DNA from: an uncultured Caryophanales bacterium | Lineage (GTDB): Bacteria > Bacillota_I > Bacilli_A > RF39 > UBA660 | Length of the DNA stretch: 37,978 nt | Assembly (NCBI GenBank): GCA_947168625.1 | Contig: CAMVMQ010000004.1 | Coordinates: forward strand, 1 to 37,978 | Direction of reading: 5' to 3' | In this document: piece after piece, positions 32,029 through 37,978 of the stretch | Position numbering within the stretch: the first letter of the stretch is position 1 | How the letters are laid out: every line of letters starts with the position of its first letter | Notes under the pieces: model-generated | What the model saw: only the letters and a program-made list of their open reading frames with translations | Told to the model about the DNA's origin: nothing | The model's database searches: none | Translations under genes and position numbers: made by a program

Positions 32029-33161
32029 TTTACTCTTCCAACACTTTGATAATTAATTGAGTAGTTGCTTGTTACATCATTACCATTTTGATCATATATA
32101 ATAGCTCTACTAGGAGATATTATATCCTTAGTGTCTGTTTTAATTCTCTCTAATTTGATGCTATTTACTTTATGTCCTTCTACTAAGTTAATAGTGGATA
32201 TATATTCTGGATTACTTGCAAATGATGAATCATCTTGATCTAGTGTGCTTATTGTTATACTTCTCTTTTTAACAGTACAAGTAAGAATATAATCACTATT
32301 TGTATTATCATCCCACTTGTAACTTTTTTCTAATTTAGCAATAACATTATATTTGCCAGCATCAATTGCACTTCTTTGATTTACTATTATTCCATTAGAT
32401 ATCGTAGTTAAAGTTAAATTACTGCCATCATAGATAAGATTAGGATTACATACTGGTCTATTAACGATAGTATTATCTTCCATGCAGTTTATCTTTTCAG
32501 AAGTTTCTCTTTTATGAATAACTTTACTTTTAGTTGAAGTTTCAATACTAATTTCTGCTTTTATCTTCTTGCCAAGTAAATTGGATTGATCATTTTTATC
32601 TTTGCATTCACTAATGTTTCCATGGCAAGATTCCTCGATATAGATGGCAACAAGATATTCATCTTCATTTAAAGTTAAATCCTGCTGTGTATCAGTAAGT
32701 AATAATCTATTATTAGGCATAGTATCATACCTAGGAGATAAATTACCATTATATAAAAGATTATTATTCTTATAAAGTAACCATTTGACACTTTCATCTT
32801 TTAATTCACAATCAATATCAACATTATGAAGGGCAATATCATAAATGCTTTCCTCTGGATTATCAGCATTTCCTGATACCCAAAACTTAAGTTTAAGTAC
32901 TTCTTTTTTATTCATAACAGTATTTATATCACTAGTATCTATTGTCACAGGAATCATCATTCCTTCACTAGATAATACTCTAATATCATTTCCTTCAGTA
33001 TCTTTATCATATCTAATATTAGGGATAATATCCTTAGTAATTAAATTAATATTAGATGTATCACTTGTATTAATAGCAAGAGTTACACCTACTACCGAAA
33101 GCAAGATAACTATAAATAAAAGAGCAATTACCCTAACATTTTTTTTAATAAAATCTTTCAT
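32025..33161 (-). CDS. Membrane-anchored extracellular protein of unknown function
   Basis: A 378-residue protein with an uncleaved-looking N-terminal membrane helix (VRVIALLFIVILLSVVGVTL, residues 10-29) and a long extracellular part. A first beta region (about 40-205) is unfamiliar. The second (about 250-300) recalls repeated MBG-type Ig-like modules (NLIYDGSNLTLTTIS, SAIDAGKYNVIAKLEKSYKW), and a third similar one follows to the end. Cysteines at positions around 117, 179, 186, 226, 234 and 293 may make disulfides. It is flanked by a promoter and a terminator, a one-gene unit beside the surface cluster. No enzymatic motif is seen. Confidence 0.82.
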   Translation of the reverse strand: MKDFIKKNVRVIALLFIVILLSVVGVTLAINTSDTSNINLITKDIIPNIRYDKDTEGNDIRVLSSEGMMIPVTIDTSDINTVMNKKEVLKLKFWVSGNADNPEESIYDIALHNVDIDCELKDESVKWLLYKNNNLLYNGNLSPRYDTMPNNRLLLTDTQQDLTLNEDEYLVAIYIEESCHGNISECKDKNDQSNLLGKKIKAEISIETSTKSKVIHKRETSEKINCMEDNTIVNRPVCNPNLIYDGSNLTLTTISNGIIVNQRSAIDAGKYNVIAKLEKSYKWDDNTNSDYILTCTVKKRSITISTLDQDDSSFASNPEYISTINLVEGHKVNSIKLERIKTDTKDIISPSRAIIYDQNGNDVTSNYSINYQSVGRVK

Positions 33162-33188
33162 TCTTTTTCTCTCCTATTCTCAAGTATA

Positions 33189-33217
33189 ATTATATAATAA
33201 AAGAACTTGAAAAACAA
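33189..33217 (-). promoter_or_regulatory. Promoter of the 378-aa surface protein gene
   Basis: -10 TATAAT (33189-33194), 17-base spacer, weak -35 TTGTTT (33212-33217) on the minus strand. It overlaps the terminator of the gene upstream. Confidence 0.5.
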
Positions 33218-33221
33218 GTCC
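33196..33221 (-). terminator. Terminator after the PP-loop ATPase gene
   Basis: GGACTTG and CAAGTTC (33203-33221) form 7 bp (one G-U) around TTTTT, then TTTTATT. The hairpin begins at the stop codon of the gene. Confidence 0.7.
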
Positions 33222-34042
33222 TATTTATCATAATCTTCTAAAAAAGAATGATAAGTTTTAGCTATTTTATATCCTATAATACAGTTTAAATTTACATTAT
33301 TTAAACTTCTAAAAATATTTAAATCAATATCATTATTCTTTTTTTTAAGTTCTCTTATTAACTCTTTTATTTCTTTTCTCTTACTTATATCTTCTCGACT
33401 AGCCTTTTCAGTAAACGAACATGCACAGTTGATAAAATTAAGTTCATTCTTATCTTTCCAGGCTATAATAGCACTTTCTTTAACTAAGTATAATGGTCTA
33501 ATAAGTTCTAATCCTGGAAAATTATCACTATGTAATTTAGGCATCATTGTCTTTATCTCAGCTCCATAAAACATCGATAATAAAGTAGTTTCAATAACAT
33601 CATCAAAATGATGACCTAAAGCAATCTTATTACATCCCAATTCTTTGGCTTTATTATAAAGAAAGCCTCTTCTCATTTTAGCACACATATAGCAAGGACT
33701 ATCAGGAGATAATTTACCTGCTACTTCAAAAATATCTGATTTGAATATCTCTACTTGTAAATTAAGTTCATTAGCAGTATCCTCTATCATCTTGCGATTA
33801 TAATCACTGTACCCTGGATCCATAACTACGTATTTAGCTTCAAAGGGAAACTTACCATGTCTTATTAATTCTTCTATACATTTAGCCATTAAAAATGAAT
33901 CCTTGCCGCCACTTATACATACCATAATTTTGTCATTTTCCGTAATCAATTCATAATCTTGAACAGCCTTTATAAACTTGCTCCAGATATCTTTACGATA
34001 AGTAGTGATGATACTTCTTTCAACTTCTTTATATTTTTCCAT
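33221..34042 (-). CDS. TtcA-like PP-loop ATPase (tRNA thiolation family)
   Basis: The 273-residue protein belongs to the TtcA/Ncs6-type PP-loop ATPases that adenylate a tRNA base before sulfur transfer. Visible motifs: PP-loop VCISGGKDSF (residues 41-50, SGGKDS at 44-49), CYMCAKMRRG (C117 and C120), GHHFDDVIETTLLSMFYG (143-160) and C206/C208 (NCACSF). The CxxC pair plus a third Cys is the iron-sulfur site in TtcA. TtcA makes 2-thiocytidine at tRNA position 32. Exact substrate is uncertain here. AGGAGG precedes the ATG. Confidence 0.85.
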   Translation of the reverse strand: MEKYKEVERSIITTYRKDIWSKFIKAVQDYELITENDKIMVCISGGKDSFLMAKCIEELIRHGKFPFEAKYVVMDPGYSDYNRKMIEDTANELNLQVEIFKSDIFEVAGKLSPDSPCYMCAKMRRGFLYNKAKELGCNKIALGHHFDDVIETTLLSMFYGAEIKTMMPKLHSDNFPGLELIRPLYLVKESAIIAWKDKNELNFINCACSFTEKASREDISKRKEIKELIRELKKKNNDIDLNIFRSLNNVNLNCIIGYKIAKTYHSFLEDYDK

Positions 34043-34062
34043 ACATTTTCTTCCTCCTCGTT

Positions 34063-34068
34063 AGTATA
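34063..34068 (-). promoter_or_regulatory. Possible extended -10 promoter of the PP-loop gene
   Basis: TGATATACT on the minus strand gives a TGn-extended TATACT (34063-34068) between the yolD-like terminator and the AGGAGG of the next gene. No -35 match is seen. Confidence 0.4.
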
Positions 34069-34072
34069 TCAC

Positions 34073-34113
34073 AAAAAAGATATTTATGGTACCTTTTTAA
34101 TATCATAAATATC
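34073..34113 (-). terminator. Terminator built into the 3' end of the YolD-like gene
   Basis: GATATTTATG and CATAAATATC (34079-34113) form a perfect 10-bp stem with a 15-base loop followed by six T. The upstream arm is codons for DIYD and the other arm contains the stop. Confidence 0.82.
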
Positions 34114-34473
34114 GCTAAAAGGAATTTTAATTCCTCCTAGTAGAATAATGTACTTATTATCTAAATCCAGTCTTCTTACTTTTTTCCTAATTGTTAAATA
34201 TTTACCGCCATCTTTATTTACATCCTTTTTAAAATAAACAATGTCATAAATACTCTCTAAATCAACATTTAAAAGTTTATCATTTATTTCTTCTTCTTTA
34301 TCTATACTTATATCTATCTTATTATCCATTACTTTTTCTTCTTCAAGTAATGCTTCTTTATATCCTGTTAAAGCTGCAAAGGGAGCAAAAATACCCGCTC
34401 TAAGTTTTATATTCATCTTCATATGATTAGATTTTGGCCTTTCCAAATTTATAATATCATCATACCTACTCAT
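34084..34473 (-). CDS. YolD-like protein
   Basis: YolD-family proteins are found next to Y-family (UvrX-type) polymerases in Bacillus and their mobile elements, possibly as polymerase cofactors. The 129-residue protein begins MSRYDDIINLERPKSNHMKM, with FAALTGYKEALLEEE at about residues 32-46 and a C-terminal DLDNKYIILLGGIKIPFSDIYDI, typical of the family. The ATG at 34473 has GGAGG 5 bases upstream and overlaps the polymerase gene by 8 bases, so the two are coupled. It ends within a terminator. Confidence 0.87.
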   Translation of the reverse strand: MSRYDDIINLERPKSNHMKMNIKLRAGIFAPFAALTGYKEALLEEEKVMDNKIDISIDKEEEINDKLLNVDLESIYDIVYFKKDVNKDGGKYLTIRKKVRRLDLDNKYIILLGGIKIPFSDIYDIKKVP

Positions 34474-35941
34474 GATGTCCTCCAATCATTTTATTTCGCA
34501 TAATAGTAGTAGCTCCGTCTTCTAAATCCATTCCTTTATATATAGCATTCTTTCCGTATTTCATTTTTATTTCCAAGATAACCTCTTCTACCCTCTTATC
34601 TTCTTCTTGGTCATCAAAAGTATTATTGCTAAATAAGTCTAACTGTTTAATCTTTCCTCTTTTCTTATATTCTTCTTCATTAATAACATCAAATGATACA
34701 TATATTTTTCTTATTAATAAATTTCTTTTAACAATATCATCATATAACTTAAGAATATTATCCATAATTATTCTAAATGAATATGTATAATCTTCAAGTG
34801 AAATACTTTTATGGCTTTCTTTAGGGATTTCTCTTCCGTAATAATCTCTCTTTACTTCACCACTATAACCATTAAAAATATTTTCTCGGTCATAAATAAT
34901 AGTGAGATAAATTCTGTTGCATACAAGGTTTTTCTTAATTAAATCTAGACATAGTAAATCAGTCATTTCTTTAACAATAACTTTAGCTTTTATATAGTCA
35001 TAAGGTTTTAGTAATACTTGACCGCTTGATATACTGTTCATTCTTGGCTTATAGTCTTTTATATCCTTAATAGTACAAGGTTCTATTCCCCAGGCATGAT
35101 CAATAAGTATCTCAGCATTCACACCAAATAACTTATATAATAGTTCTTCATTATATTTATCACTTAAACTTCCTAAAGAACATCTAGCAATATCTCCCAT
35201 TGTATAAAGGTTATTATCCCAAAGTTTCTTTGCATAACCTTTTCCTACACGCCAAAAATCAGTAATAGGTGTATGTTCCCAAAGTAATTTTCGATAGTTT
35301 ATTTCATCTAAAGAAGCAATTCTGACCCCATCATTATCTGCTTTAATATGCTTAGCAACAATATCCATTGCTACTTTTGCTAAATATAGATTAGTACCAA
35401 TACCAGCAGTCGCAGTTATTCCTGTTTCTTTTAATATATCTTTAATAATTTTCATAGTAAGTTCATGAGCATTCATCTTATACATTTCTAAGTAATTAGT
35501 AGCATCAATAAACACTTCATCAATTGAATAGACATGAATATCTTCTTTTGCAATATATTTTAAATAGATATTATATATTTTTGTACTATACTTAATATAT
35601 AAACTCATTCTAGGCTTTGCAATAATAAAATCGAGTTCTAGGTAAGGATTCATTTTTAAAATATTATTATTATATGTTTTATCCGTAAACTTTTTATAAT
35701 TAATATTTTTTCTTCTTTCTTTATTTACTTCTTTTACCTTTCTTTGAACTTCAAATAATCTTTCTCTTCCTCCAATACCATAGGCCTTAAGAGAAGGACT
35801 TACTGCAAGACATATAGTCTTAGAAGTACGTGAAGAATCCGCTACTACTAAATTAGTTGTAAGAGGGTCAAGATCTCTTTCACGACATTCAACGGAAGCA
35901 TAAAAACTCTTTAAATCAATAGCAATATATACTTTATCCAT
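34466..35941 (-). CDS. uvrX: Y-family translesion DNA polymerase (UvrX/UmuC type)
   Basis: This family copies damaged DNA. The 491-residue protein has VYIAIDLKSFYASVECRERD (residues 4-23, first catalytic Asp at 9), SIDEVFIDAT for the second metal site, and a little-finger domain in the last third. QLDLF at about residues 433-437 is a sliding-clamp binding motif. I start at the ATG at 35941 (GGTGG 5 bases upstream). A longer in-frame start would contain the TTGACT/TATAAT promoter, which argues against it. The YolD partner follows. A chromosomal imuB/dinB role is the alternative. Confidence 0.92.
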   Translation of the reverse strand: MDKVYIAIDLKSFYASVECRERDLDPLTTNLVVADSSRTSKTICLAVSPSLKAYGIGGRERLFEVQRKVKEVNKERRKNINYKKFTDKTYNNNILKMNPYLELDFIIAKPRMSLYIKYSTKIYNIYLKYIAKEDIHVYSIDEVFIDATNYLEMYKMNAHELTMKIIKDILKETGITATAGIGTNLYLAKVAMDIVAKHIKADNDGVRIASLDEINYRKLLWEHTPITDFWRVGKGYAKKLWDNNLYTMGDIARCSLGSLSDKYNEELLYKLFGVNAEILIDHAWGIEPCTIKDIKDYKPRMNSISSGQVLLKPYDYIKAKVIVKEMTDLLCLDLIKKNLVCNRIYLTIIYDRENIFNGYSGEVKRDYYGREIPKESHKSISLEDYTYSFRIIMDNILKLYDDIVKRNLLIRKIYVSFDVINEEEYKKRGKIKQLDLFSNNTFDDQEEDKRVEEVILEIKMKYGKNAIYKGMDLEDGATTIMRNKMIGGHHE

Positions 35942-35957
35942 CTCTACCACCATATTA

Positions 35958-35986
35958 ATTATATAAAATATCCTTCTTTTAGTCAA
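35958..35986 (-). promoter_or_regulatory. Promoter of uvrX-yolD
   Basis: -35 TTGACT (35981-35986) and -10 TATAAT (35958-35963), 17-base spacer, minus strand. Upstream at 35996-36009 is CAAACATACGTACT, matching 10 of 14 positions of the Bacillus LexA box CGAACATATGTTCG. That match is weak. Confidence 0.75.
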
Positions 35987-36020
35987 CAATTTTATAGTAC
36001 GTATGTTTGCCAATAAATAG

Positions 36021-36051
36021 AAAAAAATATAGAGTTATATTCTCTATATTT
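36021..36051 (-). terminator. Terminator of the gpx-trxB-lipoprotein operon
   Basis: AAATATAGAG and CTCTATATTT (36025-36051) pair in 10 bp around a 7-base loop and are followed by TTTT. The hairpin begins at the stop codon of the lipoprotein gene. Confidence 0.82.
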
Positions 36052-36472
36052 AATTATTAATTGTTACTTTAATATCATTACTATCTAAATCTTTTAAATC
36101 ATTAATATGACCTATCTTAGTATAACTATAATTAGTCGTAAATGACTTATAAAATATTACCAAGCAATTATTCCCGTATAACATTACATCCCCTTTATTT
36201 ATCATTTTAGGAATACTAGGATTTGTAGTAAATCCATTATCTAAATAAACATATTTTTCATTGCCATTTAACTCTTCCATATTAATATCTAAGGGTAATA
36301 TATTTAATAATTCTTTAACGGTTTGGTTATCTTCTAAATCTAAAATATAATCATCATTATCAATTGTAATATTTATCTTATCCATAATATCTTTCACTCT
36401 CTTATCTTCTTTTTTACTAGCACAGCCTACTAATAATAGGAAACAGATAATTATTAATACTGATTTTTTCAT
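36050..36472 (-). CDS. Lipoprotein with cyclophilin-like domain
   Basis: The 140-residue protein has a lipoprotein signal (MKKSVLIIICFLLLVGC; lipobox LVGC with the lipid-modified C17), so it is anchored on the outer face of the membrane. The rest resembles the bacterial cyclophilin-like fold family: VKDIMDKINITIDNDDYIL, the TVKELLNILPL region and GDVMLYGNNCLVIFYKSFTTN, then YSYTKIGHIND. No peptidyl-prolyl isomerase residues are evident. The ATG overlaps the TGA of trxB by four bases. Why it goes with redox genes is unknown. Confidence 0.85.
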   Translation of the reverse strand: MKKSVLIIICFLLLVGCASKKEDKRVKDIMDKINITIDNDDYILDLEDNQTVKELLNILPLDINMEELNGNEKYVYLDNGFTTNPSIPKMINKGDVMLYGNNCLVIFYKSFTTNYSYTKIGHINDLKDLDSNDIKVTINN

Positions 36473-37377
36473 AATTTACTATTTATGTATTTAATTGCTT
36501 CAGTAGAGGCTACTGCTCCATCACTTGTGGCTGTTACTAACTGTCTTAAATTCTTAGTGCGAGCATCTCCTGCTACAAAAATACCCTTTCTATTAGTATG
36601 ACAATTTTCTTTAGCTATAATATATCCCTTATCATCCAAATTAATAATCTTAGCAAAATTTTGATTTTCTGGTATTTGACCGACTGCTATAAAAAGAGCT
36701 GATATTTTTAATTCTTTTCTATTATTATCAATGTCCATTACTTCAATACTATCTAGTTTATAACTTCCGTTTAACTTAGTTACATTACTATTATAGATAA
36801 AAGTAATATTATCTTTTTCTTTTAATTTATTTAATGTAGATTCTTCCCCTTTAAAAGTATTCCTTCGATGAATTAAATATACTCTACTTGCAATATCTGA
36901 TAAATATATAGCATCTTCTAAAGCAGTATTTCCTCCCCCTACTACTGCTACTATTTTGCCTTTATAAAAAGCTCCATCACAAGTAGCACAATATGATACT
37001 CCTTTTCCTACTAAATCGCCTTCATTAACAAGGCCTAATTTTCTATTTTCACTTCCTGTTGCAAGTATTAAAGCTTTGCATTTATATTTGCCATTATTAG
37101 TTACTACTTCCTTATACTTAGAATAATTTTTAATTTCAATTACCTTATCAAAAACAAACTCAGTACCTGATTCTTTTGCCTGATTATACATATTAGTAGC
37201 CAAGTCAAAACCAGATATATGATTATTAGCGGGATAATTTTCTATATCCAAAGTATTAATAATTTGTCCACCATAAGCTTTTGCCTCAAGGACTAAGACT
37301 TTTTTATTAGCACGCCTAGCATATATGGCGGATGTTAACCCTGCTGGTCCTGCTCCTACTACAATAATATCATGCAT
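36469..37377 (-). CDS. trxB: Thioredoxin reductase
   Basis: TrxB uses NADPH to reduce thioredoxin. The 302-residue flavoprotein has FAD-binding GAGPAGL (8-14), the redox pair C130 and C133 (CATCDG) and NADPH-binding VGGGNTALEDA (146-156), ending in GIFVAGDARTKNLRQLVTAT, all family hallmarks. Length is standard (about 310). The ATG shares one base with the stop of gpx (TAATG), so they are coupled, as expected if the peroxidase is reduced by the thioredoxin system. Confidence 0.96.
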   Translation of the reverse strand: MHDIIVVGAGPAGLTSAIYARRANKKVLVLEAKAYGGQIINTLDIENYPANNHISGFDLATNMYNQAKESGTEFVFDKVIEIKNYSKYKEVVTNNGKYKCKALILATGSENRKLGLVNEGDLVGKGVSYCATCDGAFYKGKIVAVVGGGNTALEDAIYLSDIASRVYLIHRRNTFKGEESTLNKLKEKDNITFIYNSNVTKLNGSYKLDSIEVMDIDNNRKELKISALFIAVGQIPENQNFAKIINLDDKGYIIAKENCHTNRKGIFVAGDARTKNLRQLVTATSDGAVASTEAIKYINSKL

Positions 37378-37925
37378 TATTTTTCCTCCAATAATCTTAT
37401 TATTTCCTCTTCCATATTCTTTGGATTAAAAGTCGGATCATATCTTTTTACAACATTACCTTTTCTATTTACTAAAAACTTTGTAAAATTCCAAACAATA
37501 TCCCCTTCTTTTTTACATGTCGTACTTATTTTTCTAATAGCTTTCATAGCAGTCTTATTTTTAAGTCCTTGTACTTCTTCAGTAGGCATTTCTTTCTTTA
37601 AATATGTATATAAAGATATTTCATTATCTCCATTTACTTCTATTTTAGACATTTGATCAAACTTAGTATCATATTTCATTGTACAGAATTCATGGATTTC
37701 ATCATCTGTTCCTGGTGCTTGATGACCAAATTGGTCACAAGGAAAATCTAATATTTCTAATCCTTTATCATGATATTTTTCATATAACATTTCTAGTCCT
37801 TCATACTGCGGAGTAAAACCACATCCAGTTGCGGTATTTACTATTAATAGTACTTTATCTTTATATTCATTTAATTTAATATTACTCCCATCTCTTTTCT
37901 TTACTTCATAATCATATATACTCAT
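37377..37925 (-). CDS. gpx: Glutathione-peroxidase-family peroxidase
   Basis: A 182-residue Gpx-family protein. The peroxidatic Cys is C35 in NTATGCGFTPQYEGL, and FPCDQFGHQAPG (61-72) supplies the Gln (Q65) and the C63 thought to act in resolving; Asp64 stands where Asn is usual (FPCNQF). WNFTKFLV is the third family motif. In bacteria these proteins usually take electrons from thioredoxin, and trxB lies directly behind, so this is likely a thioredoxin peroxidase against peroxides (inference). GGAAG precedes the ATG. Confidence 0.95.
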   Translation of the reverse strand: MSIYDYEVKKRDGSNIKLNEYKDKVLLIVNTATGCGFTPQYEGLEMLYEKYHDKGLEILDFPCDQFGHQAPGTDDEIHEFCTMKYDTKFDQMSKIEVNGDNEISLYTYLKKEMPTEEVQGLKNKTAMKAIRKISTTCKKEGDIVWNFTKFLVNRKGNVVKRYDPTFNPKNMEEEIIRLLEEK

Positions 37926-37948
37926 ATTATCTTCCTTTCTATAATTTA

Positions 37949-37977
37949 ATTTTATAATAATTGCTTTTATGTGTCAA
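37949..37977 (-). promoter_or_regulatory. Promoter of the gpx-trxB operon
   Basis: -35 TTGACA (37972-37977, exact consensus), 17-base spacer, -10 TAAAAT (37949-37954) on the minus strand, close to the window end. An alternative -10 (TATAAA) would have a 15-base spacer. Confidence 0.7.
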
Positions 37978-37978
37978 T

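Noticed and set aside
35942-36013. N-terminal extension of the Y-family polymerase (24 extra codons)
   Set aside because: The extension would contain the promoter TTGACT/TATAAT and adds no family sequence; the ATG at 35941 has its own ribosome binding site.
1-37978. CRISPR array, tRNA or rRNA genes, IS elements, prophage
   Set aside because: I saw no regularly spaced repeats, no tRNA-like folds, no transposase or phage structural genes. The only notable direct repeat is the 37-bp pair around the toxin-antitoxin cassette.

Overview
The window is one continuous block of AT-rich DNA (around 30% G+C by eye). Every gene that I can support reads on the minus strand. The organism looks like a low-G+C Bacillota, probably an uncultured gut-type member of Bacilli. 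The evidence is the Bacillus-like gene order of the S10-spc-alpha ribosomal block, zinc-type S14 and L36, SepF and DivIVA, miaB next to a YlbF/YmcA-family gene, a uvrX-yolD pair, and strong TTGACA/TATAAT promoters with 17-bp spacers. TGA is used as a stop (adk, miaB, gpx-trxB operon), so the code is the standard bacterial one and not the Mycoplasma code. Lineage placement is inference.

Region 1 (about 14030 down to 1) is the S10-spc-alpha operon: rpsJ-rplC-rplD-rplW-rplB-rpsS-rplV-rpsC-rplP-rpmC-rpsQ-rplN-rplX-rplE-rpsN-[unknown 216-aa gene]-rpsH-rplF-rplR-rpsE-rplO-secY-adk-map-infA-rpmJ-rpsM-rpsK-rpoA (cut by the window edge). A strong promoter and a structured leader precede rpsJ. rpmD (L30) is missing between rpsE and rplO, and an unknown gene sits between rpsN and rpsH.

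Region 2 (14076-20382) holds a small helical protein gene with its own terminator, then the lepA - divergent RNase II-like protein - miaB - ymcA-like operon.

Region 3 (20398-22551) is the infC-rpmI-rplT operon with a leader and an apparent AUA start for IF-3. A Phd/YoeB-type toxin-antitoxin cassette follows. It is bracketed by a perfect 37-bp direct repeat that contains the 3' end and terminator of rplT.

Region 4 (22552-24963) is a cell-division and housekeeping cluster: sepF, divIVA, a VanZ-family membrane protein, ybeY, cdd.

Region 5 (24973-33161) is a surface cluster. It has two pilin-like proteins, a membrane-anchored PASTA-polysaccharide deacetylase, a deacetylase-like anchored protein without the catalytic motifs, a membrane-anchored protein with a possible cohesin-like domain plus a cadherin-like domain, a secreted SH3b/glucosaminidase/cadherin-like protein ending in a type I dockerin, and another anchored extracellular protein. 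The dockerin enzyme lying next to the possible cohesin-like anchor is the most interesting idea in the window.

Region 6 (33203-37978) has a TtcA-like PP-loop protein, the Y-family polymerase with its YolD partner, and a redox operon gpx-trxB-cyclophilin-like lipoprotein.
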